Assembly: GCA_039583875.1 (NCBI GenBank)
Contig: CM077157.1
Coordinates: 73,346,346-73,410,345, forward strand
Length of the DNA stretch: 64,000 bases
Reading direction: 5' to 3'
Origin: Platanthera guangdongensis
Lineage: Eukaryota; Streptophyta; Magnoliopsida; Asparagales; Orchidaceae
The stretch's first letter is position 1. Every line of letters begins with the position of its first letter. This document shows positions 1 to 9,900 of this stretch, piece by piece. The position numbers and the translations under genes were made by a program. Under the pieces are notes generated by a model. That model was not told the DNA's origin. It worked only from the letters and a program-made list of their open reading frames with translations, and ran no database searches.

Positions 1-2578
1 ATACAATGCGATATGTCTAACAAAAAAGAATTAGAGTTTCTTACCTCGGTATGGAGACATTCATACACATGATGCGGAAGCATGTTTCCTTGCAAAAATA
101 TTCTGAAAGCACAATTTGTTATATGAATGTAAATAAGTCTCCCTTCTTCAAATCTCCTCAAGAACCCTAAAATGGATAAGCGAAACATGCACTCATTCTT
201 CTTACTACTGTAGGAACACAAATTTATTACTAGGGAGAGGGAAGGTTTACCACTTCTTTATCAATGGAAGTTTGTTATTTCTGAAACTGAAAACAATCTT
301 GCCTAAACTTAGATTTGTTGAACCAACCACGGTTATGTGGATCCAAACCCTAAATAAGATTCTACAGTGTTTAGTTGAAAGTCTTATAAGAAAGGTTACA
401 CTAATATTGACTGAAGATGAAAAGAGGAGATATGATACCTGTGCAAAATCGGAGGGAAGGGTCGATCGACCACAAATCTCTAATGTGGAGTCTCAATAGG
501 GCTTCTGAAATTGCTGGAATAAGAGAAACTGACCCCTACATATCTGAACTTGATCAAGAGAGGAAGGATGAGACTTGAACAAGTAAGAAATGTCTTGATG
601 GAGAAGAGACTGATAGTTACCTGTCAATGAGAAGTCGAAACAATGCCTGGAGGGTTTAATCGACCACCTAGAGTATGGGAGAAAGAGGTGTTTAGGACCT
701 GTTGTTGTTGATTTCTACAGGGGAAGCCCGCTGCTGCCCGATCCAATGAGACGATTGCGTCGTCGATCTTTAAAAACGAGGAGGCCGATGGTGTGCGTCG
801 ATTGCGAGTAGGAAATAGGCTTTGGTCATCTAGAACGGGAGGAAAAGCACTAATTTCTTATTGCACGGGTCGAGTCGTGGGAAGGCTACGCCTTTTAAAA
901 CCGACAGGTTGCAGAGACTTACGCGGAAGAAGTGTAAGGCTGCGATTATTACTCCATAACTCATGAAATAGAGAGGGAAAAACGTGGCTAGGATTTTTGT
1001 TGCGAGAAGAAATTAAGCGTTTTAGTCTCATTTCAATTGTGTCGCTGCTCACTAACTGATAAGTCTACGCGTTTGCACAAATACTAAAACGTGTCGGATA
1101 AAATTTCAATAGCTTCAATTAATTAATTGATTGACGCACAACAATTAACCATAATAAAATTGTACCTCGACAAGACACTGGCTTGGTCAATTTCGCTCGC
1201 GATCGGAGCCTAAAAATAAATTTTGTTTTTTCATTAAATTTTGTTTTTTCATTAAATTATGGATGTTACACCTCCTGCACCCCTTCGGCATTCTGACGCC
1301 CCTCATGTGGCTATTGCAACATTCTGGCGGTCATCCTGCAGCACCTGCGGCATTCTGTTAGCCCTTTTGTGATTCCTGCAGCATTTCAACACCCTATGAA
1401 GCCTCCTACCGCATTTTGTCGGCCCTCAAACTCCTTTTCCTCCATGGCACTCCTTTTGTACTCTGTGATTGCTCGACGCAATCGACTTGAAGCTGCAATG
1501 GATAACCTCCTTGTCATGGCACTTGCGCTTCGTCATCAGCTTCTTCCACAAGCACCCTTACAACCCATGTACACCCCTTTGTTTTCAGTCGAGCCTCATC
1601 CTCCCTCTATCCCACCGCCACACCTCAGTAGGTCTTCGAACATTGGAAACGTTGTCGCTTCCTCCTTTCTCAACACCTCCTTCGCTCTCACATGTTTTTT
1701 GTTCATCGTTATTTCTTGGAGACCCCCACTCACCTATCAGCTCTCTTATCTCCAAACTTCTATTTTCCAGCATCTCTCGAGACCACTATTACCCTAGCCC
1801 CACTTCTTATCACTCTTTTACTTCAACCAGACTTCCAATCGTGTTTCATTCCAAATCCACATTACCTACTCCTCATTTCCCCATGTCCAGCCTCCGACAC
1901 TCTTTCGGGATCTTATTTGATTTCCGCCATCAATCTTCCTAACATCCGGCCTCCAACCGGATCCCTGGCTCAACTGACATGCACCTTGGTCGACCTTGAG
2001 GATGAGATTTTTTGCGGGTATATCATTGTTTCACCTCTCGGGCAATCCTATGTCGAGTTATGCACCAGCTTCGATCACCTGCAAGGTTGGAGATGTTGAA
2101 TGTCGGACTCATGTCGGTTTGGGTTTTTTATGTCGAATGTCAGATTGCGGGGATATGTCGGGGACATTTCAAATTATTGGATTATAATATTATAATTATA
2201 TATATATATATATCATAATATTTTTCATTTATTAATTAAATGGTAATTATTTTATCTAATCAATTGTAAACTAAAATTCATATGAGAATTAAACTACTAA
2301 CAAATATCTAACTAATGTATAATAAAAAAGAAACGTTACATATTTTCAATCATGTAATACAACATCACAAATTTATATTAAACTAAAAATATAATCGCAC
2401 CTTAACTTATTTCAAAAATGTGAGTGTATTGCTCAACAAAATCTGCTACTCTAATATAAATCTATATATTGCTTTTCTGCAATCAATGAACGAACATTTG
2501 AGTAAGAACTAAAAAATTATATCAAAGATTAGAACATGACAAAAAAGAATTAATTTAATACAACTCACTTAAATAATA
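1..2578. other. No recognisable gene
   Basis: I see no gene or complete transposon here. Several short ORFs lie at 1369-2099 in a C- and T-rich stretch in overlapping frames. They carry no motif I recognise and look compositional. An AT dinucleotide run lies at about 2196-2213 and the DNA around it is very AT-rich. Because both flanks are decayed repeats, old unrecognised transposon sequence is the likeliest content. Confidence 0.5.
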
Positions 2579-2974
2579 TCAAGATTCTTGATCTGTTGGA
2601 TAATCCTCAGAAGTGTAAATCATTAATGCATCAACAATGTCCTCCTCAGAACTCTCATCTTCATCCCTCTCTGGCGTAGGCCATTTTCCTTTTGCTTTTG
2701 TCGTATATACCCACTTTAAAGCCAGCCTTGCACTTCTCCTAGAAGCAGAACCCACATTAACATCTACAATATCCCAAATCCGAGTCCAAGTCAACCCTTC
2801 TCTAGGAAACACTTTGTCATCATCATCAGCATCTACAACATCATCAGTAGGACCAGTTAACCACTCAGCTACTTTTCTTTCACTAATACTCTTTGCAGAC
2901 AATGGTTCTCGAGAAGGATCATAAAATTTAGACTTCAGCTTAGAATTGAATTTCATAAATACAAGATCATTCAA
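2579..2974 (-). pseudogene. hAT-type transposase, C-terminal tail fragment
   Basis: This 131-codon open stretch starts MNDLVFMKFNSKLK and continues with an acidic segment. That matches the tail found after the hAT dimerisation domain in plant DUF659/BED-type hAT transposases (NDLVYVKYN-like start, then a D/E-rich end with a TW motif). In an active element the protein would cut and paste its own DNA. The N-terminal part of a similar protein lies upstream on the same strand at 3780-4370. The catalytic middle is missing and a LINE lies between the two parts. I read it as a relic. The assignment rests on remembered family pattern; a profile search with PF05699 and PF04937 would settle it. Confidence 0.5.
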
Positions 2975-3031
2975 TTTTTGGTTTTATAGTCTATTCCTCT
3001 TTTTGGAATGAATCTAAATATAATATACATA

Positions 3032-3522
3032 GAACAACACTCAAGCCTTTATCCCGCTATAGTGGGGTCGGCTATATGGATCCTTTGTCATCATTGTGCC
3101 ATATCTTTTGTCATAATCTCATTAATGCCTAAGTACGTCATGTCTTTCTTTATAGTTTCATTCCCAGTCTTTATTGGTCTACCCCCCCCCCCCCCGGGTA
3201 ACACGCATAGTGACTAAACTCTCACAATGCCTAACAGGTGCCTCTAATGATCTCCTTTGTACGTGACCAAACCATCTTACACGAGCTTCTTACATCTCTG
3301 AAATTGGTGTTACTTTTGTCTTATCCTTGATACTTTCATTCCTAATTTTATTCAATCTCGTGTGTCCCCACATTCACCTAAGCATTCTCATCTCCGCAAC
3401 TCTCATTTTTTGCTCATGTAGACAATTCACTGCCCAACACTCAGAACCATAGAGCATTGTGGGTCTAATTGCAATACAGTAAAACTTGCCCTTAAGTTTT
3501 AGTGGTACTTTAAGATTGCGGG
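3032..3522 (-). mobile_element. 5'-truncated RTE-type LINE with 19-bp TSD
   Basis: The left end reads as the reverse complement of the 3' end of plant RTE-type LINEs: a GTTGTT-like tail, then the sequence before a GTGGGGTCGGCTATATGGATCC-like block. Reverse-strand translation resembles the C-terminal end of the LINE ORF, with broken frames. The insertion is flanked by a perfect 19-bp direct repeat, tctaaatataatatacata, at 3013-3031 and 3523-3541, as expected from target-primed reverse transcription. Only about 0.5 kb of the 3' end is present, so it was dead on arrival. It lies between the two surviving parts of a hAT transposase. A second fragment of the same family is at 36563-36952. Confidence 0.85.
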
Positions 3523-3779
3523 TCTAAATATAATATACATAAATATTAAAAATTGTTATCATTTTAAAATATTATTGAAATATCATCTTAAAAATTATAT
3601 TTACAAGTAAATTACTATCTCAAAAGTGCTCCAACTCCTTTCACAATCGGAGAAACTAGTTGTCAAATTTAAGATTCTTATGGTCATAATTCTCAAATTT
3701 GGAGTTTCAATTCCATAGAACTTCCACCAATGAGCTTATAGAAAAATAATATAATACTAAGAATTTCCCTCTCATCTCA

Positions 3780-4370
3780 TATGGGGTTGGGCCCCTTCAT
3801 CCCTGGTTCACATGGCTCGACTGCATGCAACGCCTGTTGGAAGGATGTAGCACACACAACATTGAAAGGAATGCATGTCTAGCATGCCCACCTAGCAATA
3901 TATAAGCATGCGTCATCTCAAGTTTTTTTCTTGTACTTGCTATCAATGGTGGTTTGCACCATTTTGCCGGTCTCGGCGCTTTGGAGTTGGACAAATTGTT
4001 CCATAAGCCCTTTAGTACCTACATTTGTATAAAGGCTCCTTTGTGTGACTTCTTATTTGCCACTATCCAATCCTCCAACAACTACCTCTTCCAAAGTTGT
4101 TTGCAACCTTTCAGTCTTAAACTTTTTGGTTGCTTGTGCAGTATTTAAATATTGTTCAACCTTTTCTTTAACATCAATTGGTACTGTCGGGCAAGCCTTA
4201 ACGTTGCCCCTTGTCCCCCCAAGTGATGTTTCAAGCAAGTAATTCCATCATTCCCAATTTGCTTGTAAAATATGCATCATATTCGATTGGTATCATTTGG
4301 TATTCGATTGGTATCATTTGGAGTCACCTACTACGGAAAAAGAACTAGGAATCTTGCTAGAACTTTCTGA
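3780..4370 (-). pseudogene. hAT-type transposase, BED finger and DUF659 start (decayed)
   Basis: Reverse-strand translation gives, with stops and frame breaks, a BED-finger-like end (a GGITRLKQHL-like run followed by GNVKACPTVP), then a linker, then a DUF659-like block containing QTTIDSKYKKK, IPFNV and PGMKGP. This order is typical of the N-terminal half of plant BED/DUF659 hAT transposases. A 21-bp unit (attcgattggtatcatttgg) is duplicated at about 4283-4322. The gene would continue leftward to the tail at 2579-2974, but the catalytic region is gone. The right end abuts the TSD of element B at 4540-4544. Confidence 0.6.
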
Positions 4371-4544
4371 TGAATTCATTCTGCACAAAAAATTATAAAA
4401 ATTAAAAAAATGCAACATTAGTGATATATTATATCTAGATTCCCACAATATTGATGTCATCATTAATCAATGATTATTGATTAAGTCTAAAAACATAGCA
4501 TAATAAATTTTTTTCACATCAAATGTTGCCACAATGTTTCAATC

Positions 4545-5157
4545 TGTTACGGGACTACTTTGGTGGGTTGTCGGAGAGCGGCGGACAGAGGATACAGGGG
4601 GATTAAATCCCTAGAAATGGTGAAGGAAGAGGAGAAATTAGAGAGAGAAAGAGAGAAGCTTGAGAGAGAAGAGAACTAGAAAGAGAAAGAGAGGAGCTTG
4701 AGAGAGAAGAGAACTTGATTAATACTTTTCATATCCACTACATGACCCTAAGGGTCTATTATATAGAATCTAGATGGCACAGGTGTAAATTCCCGATACC
4801 ATAAAACTAAGCGAAATAATAAACACATAAAGACTGCATGACTTGACTTGACTCATATGATATTAAAACACCTAACACACTTAGGCTTCATTTGTTTCAG
4901 CGGTGGCAGGTCGATCAGGCAGGTGGAAACGGAGTGTTCGAATCGGATGGGGGAGGTGGCTTCTCCAAACAGAGCTTTTTGGGGCGTTTCTCAAGCCGGG
5001 CGGCTGGAAACGGAGCAAACGCCGCCGGAGGTTCATTTGTCTACACGTCTTCCGGCGGCGTTTGCCCCAAACGGAGCCGCAAAACGCTGAACCAAATAGA
5101 GCCTTAATAAAATAAAAGTCCTAATACTAGATAACCAACGGCATGAGCTCTATAACA
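4545..5157 (-). repeat. 3' LTR of element B, enlarged by a MITE
   Basis: It matches the right LTR at 24134-24521 over its whole length except for a 220-bp MITE at 4884-5103. On the plus strand it starts TGTTACGGGAC and ends CTATAACA. The purine tract aaggacgggtggag (minus strand) abuts its right edge and marks it as the 3' LTR. A run of gagagaaagagagaag-type purine repeats occurs at 4635-4710 in both LTRs. Confidence 0.85.
4884..5103. mobile_element. PIF/Harbinger-like (Tourist) MITE, TSD TTA
   Basis: This 220-bp element has imperfect terminal inverted repeats (GGCTTCATTTGTTTCAGCG and, from the other end, GGCTCTATTTGGTTCAGCG). The direct repeat tta flanks it at 4881-4883 and 5104-5106. The other LTR of B reads cacttaataaaat at the same point, which is the exact unoccupied site with one tta. 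A TTA target and GGCTC-type ends fit Tourist-like Harbinger MITEs. No coding capacity is expected, and overlapping short ORFs inside it are incidental. Confidence 0.9.
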
Positions 5158-5224
5158 CTCCACCCGTCCTTGACATCGAGCTTGACCCCAAGCTCGAACT
5201 CCACCTGGATGATTGGATCATCTG

Positions 5225-5658
5225 TGTGCGAACAGAAAACAAGAGACCGAAAAATTGGAGTTAAAAAATTTTTATTATCCAAAAGAGGTATCTATTACAA
5301 AGGTATAGTCTCTCTTTTATAGAATGAAGGAGATGAGAGAGATTACAATTAAGCAATGTGGGACTAAATAATTACAGGTGTAAGCGGTTTAACATAAAAA
5401 CAAGCCGAACAGGACGCGCGGTTAGACGAATAGGCTAACCGCCCGGTCACCACAAGAAAGAGAGAACAAGCCGTCATAGGAGACCGCCAGACCGCCCGGT
5501 CTCTAAGCCGTCTGAGACAAACCGTCAGACCGCCCGGATAACCACAGCAACAGTCCAGCCATCAAACCGCAGCAGAGAGACCGACAGACCGCTCGGTCTC
5601 TAAACCGCCAGAATCAGACCGCCAGACCGCCAGACCGCCCGGTCTCCATACAACAACA
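5225..5658 (-). repeat. 3' LTR of copia A
   Basis: This 434-bp LTR (TGTGCGAAC...CAACAACA on the plus strand) matches 22553-22970. Its right half carries a cluster of near-palindromic agaccgcccggtct units and variants (about 5460-5645). It is followed directly by ctctccctcaagc, the complement of the polypurine tract. Confidence 0.92.
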
Positions 5659-6158
5659 CTCTCCCTCAAGCTGGAGCATATATGTCGATCATGCCCAGCT
5701 TGTCGCAGATGTGAAGAAAGGAGGCGGACACCGGCTTGGTGAAAATATCTGTCAGCTCTTTATCGGAGGTGACGAATGGAGTACAAATTTGTTTCTTCAG
5801 AATCTCTTCCCGGATAAAGTGGCAGTCGACTTCAATGTGCTTTGTTCTCTCATGGAAGACCGGATTTTTGGAGATGTATATAGCGGTCTTGTTGTCACAA
5901 AACATAGGTAGAGGATGATTGTAGACCTCTCCTAAGTCAAGCATGAGAGCTCGTAACCACTTCAATTTACATGTGGTTGATGTCATACTTCGATATTCTG
6001 CTTCGGCGCTGGACCTGAAGACGATAGACTGTTTCTTGTTCTTCCAGCTCACAAGATTTCCTCCCACAAAGGTGCAAAAGCCCGACATTGACTTGCGGTC
6101 TCCTTTGTCATCAGCATGGCTTGAATCTGAGTATGTTTCAATCTTCAAATGACCATTC
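5659..6158 (-). pseudogene. Copia A pol, RNase H end
   Basis: Minus-strand translation from the Tat junction gives NGHLKIETYSD and continues through SMSGFCTFVGG, SSAEAEY, FCDNKTAI and HERTKHIEVDCHFIREE to IYAPA and a TGA stop. This is the RNase H end of copia pol, with the catalytic D (YSD) and E (AEAEY) positions visible. It runs about 160 codons without a stop. It is the continuation of the RT part at 19305-22001, separated by the Tat element. In the element it would remove the RNA template during reverse transcription. The upstream codons seen in this ORF before NGHLK come from the Tat LTR and are not part of the protein. Confidence 0.93.
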
Positions 6159-6847
6159 TGCGAGAGCTGGCTCAAGGAGCGAGAAGGGGGGCTGGCGAGA
6201 CAAATTTGATAGGCGAGTGAGACCAGGAGGCCCACCTGCAGGAGGCGAGATAGGGGGTTCTCTGAGGTATGCGAGACGCCATAGGGGGCGAAATAGCTCT
6301 AGGAGGCGAGATGGCCTATAGGGCAAGAGGCCGGCGAGACGGACAGGGGGGTCGTCTCGCCCGTCAGCCATTTTCCCCACTCGCCACATGGGAGAAGAGA
6401 TGTTTTTACCTTTTTACCCACAAGGGGGGATTTTATCTTTTTGCCCCAGGTAATTTTACACTTTTACCCCTGGAGGTCTGCGTATAGCCCTCCAGAATAG
6501 CGGAGTTTGGCTGTTGGCAGACCCAGTCCAGGGTATTTTGGTCATTTCAGCTTAGTTCAGAAGGGATATTTGCAGATCAGATTCAGAGGCCTATAAATAG
6601 ACGATAAGATGTCTGGGATGGTTGTTGAACCTTTCCACCTTCTTCCTCACAGGCACCTAGCTCAGCATTGGCTAGGGAGGAGAAGATCTTTAGTTTCTTC
6701 CGGGAAAGAGGTGGGACCTCCGAGCTGAGACCCATCAGTCTATTTCCAGGTCTCCGACTCACGTTGGGAGGGTAGTTCAAGAAGAGTACGTGTGGGCTGC
6801 ATCCTCAGTTTCGAACTTTGGGAGGGACCAGAAAGCTGGTTCCAACA
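6159..6847 (+). repeat. 5' LTR of the Tat element
   Basis: This 689-bp LTR ends in ttccaaca and contains a TATA-like box, TATAAATA, at about 6592-6599, the likely promoter core for gag-pol. The T/C-tract segment at about 6410-6475 (tacctttttaccc-type repeats) is also in the 3' LTR. The sequence after the LTR, ttttggtgcggtgagc, should hold the primer-binding site; I cannot name its tRNA. Confidence 0.88.
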
Positions 6848-6903
6848 TTTTTGGTGCGGTGAGCGTGGAGCGCAGCCCTCGGAGAAGAACCTTGAGCAAT
6901 CAC

Positions 6904-9900
6904 ATGGCGGGAGGTCACGGAGAAGGAGAAGGAGAGGGGTCGGATAACCCGGGAGGATTTGTCGGAAGAGAAGAGTTTATGGCGTCAATCAAGGGCATCA
7001 TGGACTTGCTGCAAGGGATCTCGCGACAGGGAGATTGTTCAACCCCACTACCTCAGGTGCCTGCTCTCGCGCCGCAAGAAGAGCTTGTCTCGGCGCGTGT
7101 GGGAGAAGATGCCCCGGGGAAGGAGGTGATGGCAGAAGGGAGCGGGAGAAACATGGCGGGAAGGGAGCTGTTCCCAAGCCCGGCGAGTGCCATCTCGCCA
7201 GGGGAGGTCGTCGCACGAGTAGGGGCGGCGAGACCGGTGGCGAGAGGGTCGCCTTTTTGTGAGCTGATCCTGTCGGCTCCCATCCCAGAAGGGTTCCGGG
7301 AACCCGAAATGAACTATTATGTGGGGAAGGATGATGCCCTCCATCACTTGCAGTGGTTCGAGGACGCGGTTTCGATCAGGCCCATGATGGACGCGTTCAA
7401 GTGTCGTCTCTTCGCCATCACACTGAAGGACAAGGCTCGGGACTAGTTTCACCAGCTCCCAACTGGCTCGATATACTGCTTCGAGGATCTGAGCAGGAGC
7501 TTCTAGCTACGGTTCTCAACTTCGAAGAAGAGAAAGAAGAACCCGGAGTCAATCTTTTTGATTAAGCAGAGAACAGATGAGTCCCTAGCTCAGTACGTGG
7601 ATAGATTTCAAGAGGAGATCTTGGATATACAAGAGGTGCCTGGGTTTGCCCTCCAGATGGCCTTTACCGTGGGACTGCGGGAAGGCTTCTTCAAAATGAG
7701 CCTCACCCGGAAGGCGCCGCTGTCTTTTGAGGGGTTGATGGAGAAGGCGGCGAAGGAAATAGCGATGGAGGCGGCGAATCCCGCTTTTGCAAAAAAGTTG
7801 GCAAGGCTTACGGAGGTGGAGTCGAGGGAGTCAGGGGGGAGACAGCAGGAAGTGAGGAGAAGAGAAGAGTCGAGCGCGCCGGCATATCAGGAGTTGGGAT
7901 GGAGGCAGCAGGGAGGCCCTGCCCAAGGACAAGGGAGAGGATTTCCCCATGGAGGGGTGGGGATAGAGGCAGCTCGAAAGGCGAGCCTTCATACTATGTA
8001 TCGCCGAAGTGTGGCTTCGACGTCGCAATCCCCTCCCCCAGATGAGAAAATCACCTTTTCAAAGAAGGACATGTCAGACCATAAACACCCCTTCTGCGAT
8101 GCGCTGGTGATCCGGACCGCCATCGAGAACTTCATGGTGTCACGGATCCTGGTAGACAATGGGAGCTCTGTGAATGTTATTTTCAAGAAGGCATTCAATG
8201 AGATGAGGCTGGAGGCCCGGAGGGTGCTGGCGGCAGATGGACCATTGTTTGGGTTCTCAGGAGAAAGGAAAGAAGTCGAGGGGGGAGTGGGACTTCAGGT
8301 AACCCTAGGGAGGCTATCCCGAAATTGCCGCTTTGTCATAGTGGATGCCCCCAGTAGTTACAACGCCATTTTTGGGCGCCCCTTGATCAGCGCTTTCAGA
8401 TGTGTTTCATCATCGTTTCACCAGTGCTTGAAGTTAAATTTTGGAGGTACCCAAATCAGAGTGCGGGGGGATCCGAAGGCTGCAAGGGAGTGCTATGTGA
8501 TGGCGGTGAACACCATCTCATGGCAGGGAGATGCTGAAGAGATGGAGAAGAGGATGGAACGATGGAAACAGGAGCTTGGAGGCGAAGTAGAAGAGAGAGA
8601 GGAAGAAGAGGTTGGAGGAGAGGGCGAAGTGATGATGGTCGGAGGCATTGCGGGGGAGCCAGAAATGGCGGGAGAGGACGGAGAGATGGGGACAGTAGAA
8701 TAGAGAGAGGAAGAAGATGTTGGAGGAGAGGGAGAAGTAGTGATGGTTGGTGGCATTGCGGGAGAGCTAGAAATGGCAGGAAAGAAGAATGGAGAGATGG
8801 AGGCGGAAGAGGAAGGGGAGTCAAAGGAGGATATAAGGAGGAAAGAGAAGAGGAAGATGGAGGAAGCGGGAGGGTCGCCCAGGAGGGGGGCCCGGCTGGA
8901 AAAAAGAAGAGCCTCACTACGGGAAGAAGAGGACGCTGGCGAGCGGGAGATGGAAAAGCTCGGGGATGAAATGGTGGTGGCTGTCGCGGAAGACGAAGCC
9001 AGAGAACAGGATGCGCTGGGAGAGCAGGAGGGAGAGGAAGAGCCATCAAGGCTGAAGGCGGCCGTGGAGGTACTCGAGGTGGAGATCCGCACCAAGGAAG
9101 GAAGAGAGGAGAAGATAAAGATCAACGGCGAGCTCAGCCCGGAAGACCGAGAGAAGATCAAGGCCTGCGTTCAGAAAAACATTGACGTCTTCGCGTGGAG
9201 CGTCGCAGACATGCCCGGGGTCGATGTGGACGTAGCTTGTCACCACCTCAACCTCGATCCCAACACTCGCCCAGTACAACAGAAGAAGAGGGCTATCGCC
9301 TCTAAGATGGTCGGGCCTATTAAAGAGGAGGTAGAGAAGTTACTTAAGGCGGGGTTTGTGTCAGCCTGTAAGTACCCGGGGTGGGTGAATAATGTTGTAA
9401 TGGTTAAAAAGGGGGAGGGTAGTTGGAGAATGTGTGTGGATTTCTCTCTTTTAAATAAAACATGCCCTAAGGATTGTTACTCTCTGTCTCGGATCGACGC
9501 GTTGGTTGACTCAGCCGTCGGTTTCTCATTTATGAGTTTTTTGGATGCGTTTTTAGGATACCATCAGATACGCATGCACCCTCCGGACGTCAAAGACGTC
9601 ACTTTCGTCACGAAGGATGGATGCTTCTGTTTTAACATGATGCCCCTTGGGTTGAAAAATACAGGAGCAACCTATCAAAGAATGATGGATCGGATCTTTC
9701 GAGGGCAGAAAGGAAGGAACCTCAAGGTGTATGTGGATAACTTAATGATCAAAAGCAGGGACCTCAAATTTCATGTCTTGGACCTTGAGAAAACCTTTGA
9801 GACCTTGAGAAAATATAAAATGAGACTCAACCCCCTAAAATGTGTATTTGGAGCCAATAGGGGAAAGTTCCTGGGACATCTTCTCACCCCATCTGGAGTG

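Noticed and set aside
8456..9161. Two overlapping minus-strand ORFs of about 200 codons, Ser/Pro/Leu-rich
   Set aside because: They are mirror images of the E/G-rich linker of Tat gag-pol on the plus strand.
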